From Alkalimonas delamerensis (GTDB taxonomy: Bacteria; Pseudomonadota; Gammaproteobacteria; Enterobacterales; Alteromonadaceae), in NCBI RefSeq assembly GCF_030717955.1, contig NZ_JAUZVY010000001.1, forward strand, positions 496,001 through 560,000: a stretch of 64,000 nt of DNA. The letters are read 5' to 3'. A program made the position numbers and the translations under genes. Positions 1-8,316 of the stretch are shown here, piece after piece; positions within the stretch are counted from its first letter, which is position 1, and every line of letters starts with the position of its first letter. A model generated the notes under the pieces. That model made no database searches. It was not told where the DNA came from and worked only from the letters and a program-made list of their open reading frames with translations.

Positions 1-1
1 T

Positions 2-1837
2 GGCTTCATTGGTCGGGACCTGGCGGGCAACAGTCTGACGCTGGGGCGCAATGGCAGCGATTACTCCGCCACCATTCTTGGCCGACTGGTGCAGGCAGAG
101 CAAGTGACCATCTGGACCGACGTCGATGCCATCTACAGTGGCGATCCTCGTCGTCTGCCGGCTGCAGTGCCGTATCAGCAGGTCAGTTGGCGTCAGGCCT
201 GTTTGCTGGCCGAGCTTGGCAACCCGGTGCTGCATGCCCGAACCTTATCGCCACTGCACAACAGCCAGACCAAATTGCTGGTGCGTTCCAGCTTTGAGCC
301 CGAGCGAAGCGGCTGCCATATCCTGCCGGATGCCGATTGTTTGGCCAGCTTTGTCACCGATTTGCACGACATGGTGCTGCTAAGCATGCATCAATTGCAT
401 GGCTTGAATGCCAGCTGGTTGGCCAATGCCTTGCATCAGCCAGTGATTGCGCTGCCACAAAGCTGCGATGCTCATGTTTGGTTGTTACCGGCCAGGGTCG
501 CCGACGAGGCGGTGCAATTGCTGGCCAGGCATCAGGTGCACGCCGTGCATGACACCAGTCGCTATTACGCTGTCGCCTGGTTAAAACCCGCTCAGGTCCA
601 GCAAGCAGACTTGCCAGCCGATGTAGCGGCTTGTGTGAAGCGGCTGGCCCCGGCGCATCGTTATCAAAACCATGAACTGGCCATCTGGCTGTTCGACCAG
701 GAGTTATCTGCGGTGAATCTTGCCCAGCTGCATCAATGCTGTACTCAGCCCCGACCGGAAATTCAATTGATCGTCGCCGGCACCGGCAATGTTGGCGCGG
801 AGTTTTTGCGCTTACTGCCGGGGCATCAGCAGCGTTGTCACAGCCATGCACTGCGCTTGGCTGTGTTGTTTAATTCGCGCCAGATGGTGTTTGAACCAGA
901 CAACGGTCTAGAGCTGGCGCAGCAAATGCAGCAGGGCAGGCCATTGGATCAGAAGGCCTTGCTGGCCGAAATCGCTCAGCTGAAGGGGCCAAAGGTTCTG
1001 ATCGACTTAACCCCAAGCCAACAACTGGCCGAGCAATACCCGGCTTTTATTGAGGCGGGTTGTCATCTCATCAGTGCCAACAAGCAAGGTGTTACCTTGC
1101 CAGAAGCCGAGTATCAGGCCATTCTGGACCGTTTGGACCAGCAGCAGCTGCATTGGTACAGCACTACCACGGCTGGCGCCGGTTTGCCGGTGCAACGTGC
1201 TTTGCAGGAGCTTCACAGCGCTGGCGATCAGGTACGCCGGATCAGTGGCATTTTTTCCGGCACCTTGTCCTGGTTGCTGTGTCAGTACGATGGCAGCAGT
1301 GCCTTTTCCGATCTGCTGCTGCAAGCCAGGGAGCTGGGGTACACCGAGCCGGATCCGCGCGAAGACTTATCTGGCCGTGATGTGCAGCGTAAGTTGCTGG
1401 TGCTGGCGCGTACCATGGGGTGCTCGTTGGAGCTGGATGACATTGCACTGGAACCTTTGCTGCCTGAATCACTGGCCGGTGACAGTTGGCAGGCGTTCTG
1501 GCAACAGCGCGCTGAATTCGATGCGCTGATGCAGGCCGCCTGGCAACAAGCGCAGCAACAAGGCTTGCAGCTACGCTATGTCGGTGAGCTGTCGCTAACC
1601 GAAGCCGGTGTCCAGGCCAGAGTTCGCTTGGTGCAGGTGCCGGCCAGTGATCCGCTGGCGGCCATTTTACCTTGTGACAATGTATTTGTGATTGAATCCG
1701 ACTGGTACCAGGAGTTGCCTTTGGTGATCAAAGGGCCCGGTGCCGGTCGTACCGTAACCGCTGGCGGCGTGCATGCCGATCTGGCACAGCTTTGTCAGCA
1801 GTTGCCCGCTGCTGCCTATTCATCGAGGTTGTCGTAA
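2..1837 (+). CDS. metL: Bifunctional aspartokinase / homoserine dehydrogenase II (5' partial)
   Basis: Makes the first and third steps from aspartate to homoserine: ATP phosphorylation of aspartate and NAD(P)H reduction of aspartate semialdehyde. The reading frame is open from base 2, so the start lies outside the window. 611 residues are visible, against about 810 in E. coli MetL, so roughly the first 200 are missing. The first visible residues (GRNGSDYSAT and the following TDVDAIYSGDPR) are typical of the aspartokinase catalytic domain. A Rossmann signature GTGNVG near base 781 opens the homoserine dehydrogenase half, followed by TTTAGAGLPV and SGTLSWLL of the substrate domain. The stop is directly followed by the metF ATG, so the two are co-transcribed. 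MetL rather than ThrA is chosen because of the metF neighbour. Confidence 0.93.
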   Translation, partial: GFIGRDLAGNSLTLGRNGSDYSATILGRLVQAEQVTIWTDVDAIYSGDPRRLPAAVPYQQVSWRQACLLAELGNPVLHARTLSPLHNSQTKLLVRSSFEPERSGCHILPDADCLASFVTDLHDMVLLSMHQLHGLNASWLANALHQPVIALPQSCDAHVWLLPARVADEAVQLLARHQVHAVHDTSRYYAVAWLKPAQVQQADLPADVAACVKRLAPAHRYQNHELAIWLFDQELSAVNLAQLHQCCTQPRPEIQLIVAGTGNVGAEFLRLLPGHQQRCHSHALRLAVLFNSRQMVFEPDNGLELAQQMQQGRPLDQKALLAEIAQLKGPKVLIDLTPSQQLAEQYPAFIEAGCHLISANKQGVTLPEAEYQAILDRLDQQQLHWYSTTTAGAGLPVQRALQELHSAGDQVRRISGIFSGTLSWLLCQYDGSSAFSDLLLQARELGYTEPDPREDLSGRDVQRKLLVLARTMGCSLELDDIALEPLLPESLAGDSWQAFWQQRAEFDALMQAAWQQAQQQGLQLRYVGELSLTEAGVQARVRLVQVPASDPLAAILPCDNVFVIESDWYQELPLVIKGPGAGRTVTAGGVHADLAQLCQQLPAAAYSSRLS

Positions 1838-2740
1838 ATGTCCTTTGCCAATGCCCAGTTTTTAGATGCGATCAATCGCAACTTGCAGGATGTTCAAGGA
1901 AGAGCCAAAGTCAGCTTTGAGTTTTTCCCACCCAAAACCGAACAGATGGAGCAAACCCTCTGGCAATCGATAGAGCGGTTGGCGCCCTTGGCACCAAGCT
2001 TTGTGTCGGTAACCTATGGCGCCAACTCCGGTGAGCGTGACCGTACCCACGACATCATCAAATCCATCAAGCAGCGCACGGGCTTGATTGCTGCCCCGCA
2101 CTTGACCTGTGTCGATGCCAGCGTCGATGAACTGAAGCAAATTGCCCGCGATTATTGGGACAACGGCATTCGCCACCTTGTCGCCTTGCGTGGTGACTTG
2201 CCGCCCGGAACCACAGAAAAACCCGGGCTTTATGCGGCAGATCTGGTTGAAATTTTGCGCTCGGTTGCGGACTTTGACATCTCGGTGGCTGCCTATCCGG
2301 AGGTCCATCCGGAAGCGCCCAATGCTCAGTTTGACTTGCTGAATTTAAAGCGCAAAGTGGATGCCGGTGCTTCGCGTGCCATTACCCAGTTCTTTTTCGA
2401 CGTGGAAAAGTTTTTGCGCTACCGCGATCGCTGTGCTGCTGTTGGCATCGATGTGGATATTATTCCGGGGATTTTGCCAGTCACCAACTTCAAGCAATTG
2501 CTCAAATTTGCTGGTTTGACCAACGTGGCAGTGCCAGGCTGGATGCACAAAGCCTATGAAGGGTTGGAGCAGGATGCCACCACCCGCAATTTGGTGGCGG
2601 CCAATATTGCGATGGAAATGGTGAAAGTACTGAGCCGGGAAGGGGTGGATCACTTCCATTTTTATACTTTAAACCGCAGTGAACTGAGTTACGCCATCTG
2701 TCACCTGCTGGGAGTTCGCCCGGTGAGTGCGAGCGCCTAA
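1838..2740 (+). CDS. metF: 5,10-methylenetetrahydrofolate reductase
   Basis: FAD enzyme that reduces 5,10-methylene-THF to 5-methyl-THF, the methyl donor for methionine synthase. The 300 residues match the family's usual length. The N-terminal SFEFFPPK motif carries the catalytic glutamate at residue 28. Further family signatures are SVTYGANSGERDRT, HLTCVDAS, ALRGDLPPG and ITQFFFD. The ATG follows the metL stop with no gap, so translation is probably coupled. The methionine genes end here: the next 157 bases hold the ArgR operator and the argC start. Confidence 0.96.
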   Translation: MSFANAQFLDAINRNLQDVQGRAKVSFEFFPPKTEQMEQTLWQSIERLAPLAPSFVSVTYGANSGERDRTHDIIKSIKQRTGLIAAPHLTCVDASVDELKQIARDYWDNGIRHLVALRGDLPPGTTEKPGLYAADLVEILRSVADFDISVAAYPEVHPEAPNAQFDLLNLKRKVDAGASRAITQFFFDVEKFLRYRDRCAAVGIDVDIIPGILPVTNFKQLLKFAGLTNVAVPGWMHKAYEGLEQDATTRNLVAANIAMEMVKVLSREGVDHFHFYTLNRSELSYAICHLLGVRPVSASA

Positions 2741-2802
2741 AACTGGCTTGTCATCTGTCGGTCATGGAAGGCCGGCAGACTGATTGTTTGATACCTTACC
2801 TC

Positions 2803-2841
2803 TATGGGTAAAAATTCACAAAAATAGCATAATAATTCTTG
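2803..2841 (+). promoter_or_regulatory. Double ARG box (ArgR operator) upstream of argC
   Basis: Two 18-bp imperfect palindromes lie at 2803-2820 and 2824-2841, separated by exactly 3 bp, the spacing typical of ArgR hexamer sites. Against the consensus WNTGAATWWWWATTCANW the first matches 8 of the 10 fixed positions and the second 7 of 10. They sit 57 bp before the argC start. Repression of argCBFGH by arginine-bound ArgR is the expected role. The sites are seen in the sequence; binding is inferred. Confidence 0.8.
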
Positions 2842-2897
2842 TATTTTGCTGCCTCAATCCGTAGACTGACGGCTTATCCTGGTATGGAAGGCTGCTG

Positions 2898-3947
2898 ATG
2901 TCGTCATCTCAATCTATTGTGTTGTCTAAAAAACGGGCTATCGTGCTGGGCGCTGCCGGCTACAGTGGTGCTGAGCTGGTGCAGCTGCTGAGTCAGCATC
3001 CGGCCATCGAGCTGGTGGCTGCTTATGCATCGGCGGGGCGGGAACCCGAAGCCTTTTGTTCGTTGTACCCACGTTACACTGGTCAGCTGGAGCTGCAGGT
3101 CCTGCCGTGGCAGGACACCCTGTTGGAAGGGCTCGCTGAGCGCGCCGAGCTGGCCTTTTTGGCCTTACCGCACGAGGCAAGTGAAGCCCTGGCACCGAAA
3201 CTGCTGGCAGCGGGCCTGGTGGTGTTTGATTTATCCGGTGCCTTCCGGTTAAAAGACCCTGCTTTGTATCCCAAATTTTATGGCTACGATCATGCTCATC
3301 CGGATCTGCTGGCACAAGCCCCTTACGGCTTGGCCGAGTGGATATCAACCGACCAGCTAGCGCAGTCGCTGTTTGCTGTGGCGGGCTGTTACCCAACCGC
3401 GTCGGCACTGGCCTTGTTGCCATTGGTTCGCGCCGGCCTGTTGGCCGAAGGGGCGGTACCGGTGATCAGTGCGGTCAGTGGTGTCTCCGGTGCCGGCCGT
3501 AAAGCCAGCCTCAGCACCTCCTTTTGTGAAGTGGGTTTAGCGGCCTATGGCTTTTTCGGCCACCGTCACCGGCCGGAAATTGAACAGACACTGGGGCGCT
3601 CTGTGGTCTTTACCCCACACCTGGGAAATTTTAAGCGGGGCATTCTGGCCACCATTAGTGTTGGCTTAAAGTCCGGAGTCAGTCCGGCGGATGTCAGCGC
3701 GGCCTATCTGCATAGTTATCAGCACAAGCCGATGGTGCGCTTAGTTAATCGTTCCCCCAATGTGGCCGATGTGGCTGGTACCGCCTTTTGCGATCTTTAC
3801 TGGCAGCAGGATGGCCAGCAGCTGGTGGTGGTGTCGGCCATCGATAACCTGTTAAAAGGCGCAGCGGCACAAGCGGTGCAACTGGCCAACCTGAAATTTG
3901 GTTTTGGCGAGTCGACTGGCCTGTTGGCAGGAGGGTACCGTGACTGA
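2898..3947 (+). CDS. argC: N-acetyl-gamma-glutamyl-phosphate reductase
   Basis: Third step of arginine synthesis: NADPH reduction of N-acetylglutamyl phosphate to the semialdehyde. The 349 residues fit the family. A Rossmann motif GAAGYSGAEL is at about residues 18-27, and the active-site cysteine is Cys164 in AGCYPTASAL. The HRHRPEIEQ segment is also characteristic. The N-terminus carries about 12 extra residues before AIVLGAAG, so a start slightly downstream is possible, but a GGAAGG ribosome site 5 bases upstream supports 2898. First gene of the ArgR-controlled argCBFGH run; it overlaps argB by 8 bases. Confidence 0.95.
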   Translation: MSSSQSIVLSKKRAIVLGAAGYSGAELVQLLSQHPAIELVAAYASAGREPEAFCSLYPRYTGQLELQVLPWQDTLLEGLAERAELAFLALPHEASEALAPKLLAAGLVVFDLSGAFRLKDPALYPKFYGYDHAHPDLLAQAPYGLAEWISTDQLAQSLFAVAGCYPTASALALLPLVRAGLLAEGAVPVISAVSGVSGAGRKASLSTSFCEVGLAAYGFFGHRHRPEIEQTLGRSVVFTPHLGNFKRGILATISVGLKSGVSPADVSAAYLHSYQHKPMVRLVNRSPNVADVAGTAFCDLYWQQDGQQLVVVSAIDNLLKGAAAQAVQLANLKFGFGESTGLLAGGYRD

Positions 3948-4710
3948 AGCAACGCCTTTGGTGGTGAAACTTGGAGGGCGCCTGTTGCAGGAGCCTAAGG
4001 CCATTGCTGAGCTGCTGGCTGTTTGTCAGCAAATAAAAGCCAACCGGCCACTGCTGCTGGTGCACGGCGGCGGCGCTCAGGTCGAAAGCTGGTTGCATAC
4101 CTTTGGTTTTGTCACCGAGAAAGTCGATGGTCAGCGGGTTTCGCCACCAGAGCAGATGCCGGTGATTGCCGGGGCTTTGGCCGGTGCGGTCAATGCCGAG
4201 TTGGTGGCGCTGGCCGATCAGGCCGGGCTGGCACCGGTCGGGCTGACACTGGGGGCCGGCGGCAGTTGCCGCTTTGAGTGCACCCCAGCGCTGGGCGCTG
4301 TCGCCAAAGCTTTGCCAGGACAGCCAGCCTTGCTGCAAAGCTTATTGCAGCAACACTTTACCCCGGTGCTAAGCTCGATTGGTCACTACGACGGCGCCCT
4401 GCTGAACGTCAATGCCGATTTGGCGGCAGCTGCCTTGTGTCAATTACTGCAGGGCGACTTGCTGCTGCTGACCGATGTGCCCGGTATTCTGCAAGACGAT
4501 GGTCGTGTAATGACGAAGCTCAGTGCTGCCGAGGCCAAGGTATTGGTGGCAGAGGGCGTTATTAAAGGCGGCATGAAAGTGAAACTGGATGCGGCCCTGG
4601 ACACTGCTCAGGCATTGCAACGTCCAATCGTGGTGGCAGGCTGGCAACAGCCGGAACTGTTGCTGCCTTTGTTGGCTGGTCAGGCGGTAGGAACCCGCAT
4701 TTATCCCTAA
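3940..4710 (+). CDS. argB: N-acetylglutamate kinase
   Basis: Phosphorylates N-acetylglutamate, the second step of arginine synthesis. I start it at GTG 3940, preceded by a strong AGGAGGG at 3929-3935, and not at the upstream in-frame ATG 3898, which lies inside argC with no ribosome site. This gives 256 residues, the length of enterobacterial ArgB, and puts VVKLGGRLL at the N-terminus where the family has it. The nucleotide/substrate motif VHGGGAQVE and a C-terminal GGMKVKLDAA are visible. It is the short ArgB type that lacks the extra N-terminal helix of arginine-inhibited kinases, so feedback probably acts elsewhere in the pathway. Confidence 0.94.
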   Translation: MTEATPLVVKLGGRLLQEPKAIAELLAVCQQIKANRPLLLVHGGGAQVESWLHTFGFVTEKVDGQRVSPPEQMPVIAGALAGAVNAELVALADQAGLAPVGLTLGAGGSCRFECTPALGAVAKALPGQPALLQSLLQQHFTPVLSSIGHYDGALLNVNADLAAAALCQLLQGDLLLLTDVPGILQDDGRVMTKLSAAEAKVLVAEGVIKGGMKVKLDAALDTAQALQRPIVVAGWQQPELLLPLLAGQAVGTRIYP

Positions 4711-4718
4711 AAAAACGA

Positions 4719-5645
4719 ATGAGTACGCTTATGACATCCATGCATCAACTCCTGTCGCTGCAGGAGCTTAATCCGGAACAATTGCAGCAATTGCTGCAGC
4801 TGGCATTGCAGGTGAAACAGCAACCTGCCGCGTATCAGCAGGCACTGGCTGGCAAAAGCATTGCGATGTTGTTTGAGAAGCCCTCGCTGCGAACCCGGGT
4901 CAGTTTTGATGTTGGTATTCAGAAACTGGGCGGTCACAGCGTCTATCTTGATCAGCAAAACGGCGACCTGGGCGGGCGCGAAACGGTGGAAGACTTTGGC
5001 CGTAATTTGGCTTGTTGGACCGATGCCATTGTCGCCCGGGTGTACCGGCAGAGCACGCTGGAGAAACTGGCGGCCAGCAGTGGGATCCCGGTGATCAACG
5101 CTCTCAGCGATCTGTACCATCCCTGTCAGGCGCTGGCCGATCTATTGACCTTGCAAGAGACCTTTGGCGATTTACGCAAAGTGCAGCTAGCCTTTGTCGG
5201 GGATGGCAACAATGTTTGTCACTCGCTGATGCTGGGCGCTGCTCTGGCCGGCATGTCGCTGGTGGTGATTACGCCACCGAACCACGGACCCGATGGTCAT
5301 GTGCTGCAGCAGGCTCAGTTACTGGCCGCCAAAACCGGCGCCAAACTGACACTGAGCCACCATTTATCCGAAGCCCATGGCAGCCAGGCGATTTACACCG
5401 ACACCTGGGTGTCGATGGGAGACTCGATGGATGCCGCTGAGCAGCAGCAGCGCTTTGGTGCCTATCAGCTGTCCAGTGAGGTGCTGGCGCGGCTTGATAT
5501 CGGCTACCTGATGCATTGCCTGCCAGCCCATCGGGGCCAGGAAGTGACCAGTGAGCTGCTGGACAGCCAGGCTTCTTTGGTGTTGCAACAAGCGGAAAAC
5601 AGAATGCACGCGCAAAATGCGGTGCTGATCCAACTTTTAGCATGA
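4719..5645 (+). CDS. argF: Ornithine carbamoyltransferase
   Basis: Transfers the carbamoyl group of carbamoyl phosphate to ornithine, giving citrulline. The carbamoyl-phosphate loop reads SLRTRVSF instead of the common STRTR. The ornithine motifs HPCQALADLLTL, DTWVSMGD (the SMG loop) and HCLPAHRG are standard. Because HCLPA and SMG are intact, I call ordinary OTCase and not the acetyl- or succinyl-ornithine variants, which replace them. The start is uncertain: ATG 4719 has no clear ribosome site, and ATGs at 4731 and 4740 are equally plausible and give a more usual N-terminus. Third gene of the arg operon. Confidence 0.92.
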   Translation: MSTLMTSMHQLLSLQELNPEQLQQLLQLALQVKQQPAAYQQALAGKSIAMLFEKPSLRTRVSFDVGIQKLGGHSVYLDQQNGDLGGRETVEDFGRNLACWTDAIVARVYRQSTLEKLAASSGIPVINALSDLYHPCQALADLLTLQETFGDLRKVQLAFVGDGNNVCHSLMLGAALAGMSLVVITPPNHGPDGHVLQQAQLLAAKTGAKLTLSHHLSEAHGSQAIYTDTWVSMGDSMDAAEQQQRFGAYQLSSEVLARLDIGYLMHCLPAHRGQEVTSELLDSQASLVLQQAENRMHAQNAVLIQLLA

Positions 5646-5653
5646 GGTGCGAG

Positions 5654-6874
5654 ATGAGTGTAAAAAAAGTCGTATTGGCGTACTCCGGTGGTTTGGATAC
5701 TTCGGCCATCGTGCCTTGGTTAAAAGACAATTATGGCTGTGAAGTGGTGGCTTTTGTGGCCAATGTGGGACAGGGCGATGAGGAGCTGGCCGGAGTGGAA
5801 GAAAAAGCCATTGCCTCCGGTGCTTCCAGCTGCTACGTGGTGGACCTGCGTGACGAACTGATGCGTGAAGTGGTCTATCCAACCTTAAAAACCGGAGCGG
5901 TCTACGAAGGCCAGTACCTGCTGGGTACTTCGATGGCGCGCCCGGTGATTGCCAGGGCTCAGGTTGAGCTGGCTTTAAAGGTGGGTGCCGATGCGCTCAG
6001 TCATGGTTGTACCGGCAAAGGCAACGATCAGGTGCGCTTTGAAGGGGCCTTTGCTGCGCTGGCACCGCAGCTCAAAGTGATTGCTCCCTGGCGGGAATGG
6101 GACTTCACTTCCCGTCAGTCCTTGTTGGATTACCTGGCTGAAAAGCAGATCCCAACCACCTCCTCGGCGACCAAAATCTACAGTCGGGATGCCAACTTGT
6201 GGCACATTTCACACGAAGGCGGTGAGTTGGAAGATCCCTGGTGCGAGCCGTCCGAGCAAGTCTGGACCTGGACCAAATCACCAGAGCAGGCGCCTGATCA
6301 CCCTGCCTATGTTGAGTTATCCTTTGCCGAAGGTGAACTGTGCAAAGTCAATGGCCAGGCACTGGAGCCGGTGGATGCCCTGACGTTGTTAAACGCCATT
6401 GGTGCTGAGCACGGCATCGGCCGGATTGATATTGTTGAGAACCGTTTGGTGGGCATGAAATCCCGTGGCTGCTATGAAACGCCGGGCGGCACCATTTTGC
6501 TGGCGGCGCTGCAGGGGCTGGAAGCGCTGGTGTATGATCGGACAGCGCTGAATTACCGCGAGGAAATTGGCCTTAAGTTTGCGCAGCTGGTGTACGATGG
6601 CCGTTGGTTTACTCCCTTAAAAGATGCGCTGTTGGCGGCGGCGAGTAGTTTGGCGCAAGTGCTGACCGGCGATGTGGTGGTTAAGTTGTACAAAGGTCGG
6701 GTCACAGTGGCGAAACGTCGCTCGGTTCACAGTCTGTATTCGGAAGCCTTTGCGACCTTTGAAGACGATGAAGTCTACAACCAGCAGGATGCGGCCGGTT
6801 TCATCCGGCTGTACAGCCTGGCCAGCCGGATCCGCGCAATGCATGCGGCTGATAGCAAAGCACAGGAGTCCTGA
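5654..6874 (+). CDS. argG: Argininosuccinate synthase
   Basis: Condenses citrulline and aspartate with ATP to argininosuccinate. The N-terminal KVVLAYSGGLDTS is the PP-loop of N-type ATP pyrophosphatases. GTSMARPVIA, HGCTGKGNDQVRFE and YSRDANLWH are family hallmarks. I choose ATG 5654 (GAGG at 5644-5647, 406 residues). The in-frame ATG 5642, which overlaps the argF stop as ATGA, would add four residues. Tightly packed between argF and argH, so part of one transcript. Confidence 0.95.
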   Translation: MSVKKVVLAYSGGLDTSAIVPWLKDNYGCEVVAFVANVGQGDEELAGVEEKAIASGASSCYVVDLRDELMREVVYPTLKTGAVYEGQYLLGTSMARPVIARAQVELALKVGADALSHGCTGKGNDQVRFEGAFAALAPQLKVIAPWREWDFTSRQSLLDYLAEKQIPTTSSATKIYSRDANLWHISHEGGELEDPWCEPSEQVWTWTKSPEQAPDHPAYVELSFAEGELCKVNGQALEPVDALTLLNAIGAEHGIGRIDIVENRLVGMKSRGCYETPGGTILLAALQGLEALVYDRTALNYREEIGLKFAQLVYDGRWFTPLKDALLAAASSLAQVLTGDVVVKLYKGRVTVAKRRSVHSLYSEAFATFEDDEVYNQQDAAGFIRLYSLASRIRAMHAADSKAQES

Positions 6875-6876
6875 TT

Positions 6877-8259
6877 ATGGCGATGTGGGGCGGGCGTTTT
6901 ACCGAGGCGACGCTGGAGGAGTTCAAGGCTTTTAATGACTCCATTCGCTTTGACTACCAACTGGCGCAGCAGGATATTGCCGCTTCCAAAGTCTGGGCCG
7001 CGGGCCTGGCGCAAGCGGGCCTGATTGCTGCAGAGGAAGCCGAGCAGCTGCAACAGGCGTTGCAGCAACTGGCCGATGAGCTGCTGGCAGAGCCGACCTT
7101 GCCGGTGACCAGTGGTGAAGAAGACATTCACAGCTGGGTGGAAAGCCAACTGACGGAGCGGCTGGGCGCGGTGGCGCGTAAGCTGCATACCGGCCGCAGC
7201 CGCAACGACCTGGTGGCAACCGATTTGCGGCTTTGGACCCGGGCTGCGGCGGCTGGGGTTCGCAGCAGTTTGCTGGGCAGCATTCAGGCATTGCTGAATT
7301 TTGCTGAGGCTGCCGGCAGCGCTGTGATGCCGGGTTACACCCATTTGCAGCGTGCTCAGCCTGTAATGGTGGCGCACTGGGCACTGGCCTATGTCGAGAT
7401 GCTGAAACGCGATCTGGGCCGCTTGGACGATGCCTGCAGTCGGTTGAATGTGTGTCCACTTGGGGCAGGTGCTCTGGCGGGCACTGGTGTACCGGTGGAC
7501 CGCAGCTGGCTGGCGCAGCAACTAGGTTTTGATGCTGCTGCTGCCAATAGCCTGGATGCAGTGTCGGATCGTGACTTTGTGGTTGAGTTGTCGGCGGCCG
7601 CCAGTTTGTGCATGACGCATGTCTCGCGTTTATCCGAAGATGTGATTTTTTTCTGCTCGGGCGAAGCCGGTTTTTTCAAACTGGGCGATGCCATCAGCAG
7701 TGGCTCTTCCTTGATGCCGCAAAAGAAAAACCCGGATGTATTTGAGTTGCTGCGCGGAAAAAGTGGCCGCATCTTAGGGCAGCTGGTGGCGATTATTCAT
7801 GTGCTGAAAGGTTTGCCACTGGCTTACAACAAAGACATGCAGGAAGACAAAGAAGGCTTTTTTGAGCTGATGCAGCAGTGGCAACAGTCGTTGCAGGTAT
7901 TGGCCACGGTGCTACCGCACTTAACGGTCAAAGCCGGTGTCTGCCGCCAGGCAGCAGAGCTTGGCTACAGCAATGCCACCGATCTGGCGGATTATCTGGT
8001 TGGGAAGGGCATTCCGTTTCGTGATGCCCATCATTTGTCCGGTCAGTTGGTGTTGCTGGCATCCCAGCAGCAGTTGCCGCTGGAGCAGTTGCCATTGGCA
8101 CAGATGCAGCAGATCAGCCCACAGATTGACGACGACGTCTATTCGGCGCTGACACTTGAAGCCGGTATGGCCAGACGCAATGCGTTGGGTGGCACCAGCC
8201 CAGAGCAGGTGCAGACCGCTTTAGCTGCAGCCAAAGCCTGGTGCGCAGCACAGTTGTAG
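6877..8259 (+). CDS. argH: Argininosuccinate lyase
   Basis: Splits argininosuccinate into arginine and fumarate, the last step of the pathway. It is a member of the fumarase/aspartase superfamily. The signature SSLMPQKKNPD is present with its catalytic serine, as are HTGRSRNDLVATD and GYTHLQRAQP. At 460 residues it is a plain ArgH. Several related marine gammaproteobacteria have an ArgH fused to an ArgA-like acetyltransferase (about 620 residues), and that extension is absent here. Two bases separate it from argG. It ends the operon at a strong terminator. Confidence 0.95.
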   Translation: MAMWGGRFTEATLEEFKAFNDSIRFDYQLAQQDIAASKVWAAGLAQAGLIAAEEAEQLQQALQQLADELLAEPTLPVTSGEEDIHSWVESQLTERLGAVARKLHTGRSRNDLVATDLRLWTRAAAAGVRSSLLGSIQALLNFAEAAGSAVMPGYTHLQRAQPVMVAHWALAYVEMLKRDLGRLDDACSRLNVCPLGAGALAGTGVPVDRSWLAQQLGFDAAAANSLDAVSDRDFVVELSAAASLCMTHVSRLSEDVIFFCSGEAGFFKLGDAISSGSSLMPQKKNPDVFELLRGKSGRILGQLVAIIHVLKGLPLAYNKDMQEDKEGFFELMQQWQQSLQVLATVLPHLTVKAGVCRQAAELGYSNATDLADYLVGKGIPFRDAHHLSGQLVLLASQQQLPLEQLPLAQMQQISPQIDDDVYSALTLEAGMARRNALGGTSPEQVQTALAAAKAWCAAQL

Positions 8260-8265
8260 CGACAA

Positions 8266-8300
8266 AAAACGGCCAGCGGTAGAGCTGGCCGTTTTGTTTT
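8266..8300. terminator. Two-way intrinsic terminator between argH and mrcA
   Basis: A perfect 12-bp stem (8266-8277 with 8284-8295) encloses a 6-base loop. It has A-rich sequence on the left and a T-rich run on the right, so it can stop transcription from both convergent genes. Confidence 0.88.
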
Positions 8301-8316
8301 GAGTGCTCAATACGCC

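Noticed and set aside
3898..3939. An upstream in-frame ATG for argB at 3898.
   Set aside because: It lies inside argC, has no ribosome site, and adds residues absent from the family. GTG 3940 has AGGAGGG just upstream.
4719..5645. The SLRTR loop in ArgF could mean N-acetyl- or N-succinyl-ornithine carbamoyltransferase.
   Set aside because: The SMG loop and HCLPAHRG are those of ordinary OTCase, and the acetyl/succinyl variants change these. The neighbouring pathway genes also fit OTCase.
6775..7521. A 248-codon minus-strand frame across the argG/argH junction.
   Set aside because: Gln/Leu/His-rich shadow of two well-conserved genes, with no ribosome site or recognisable motif.
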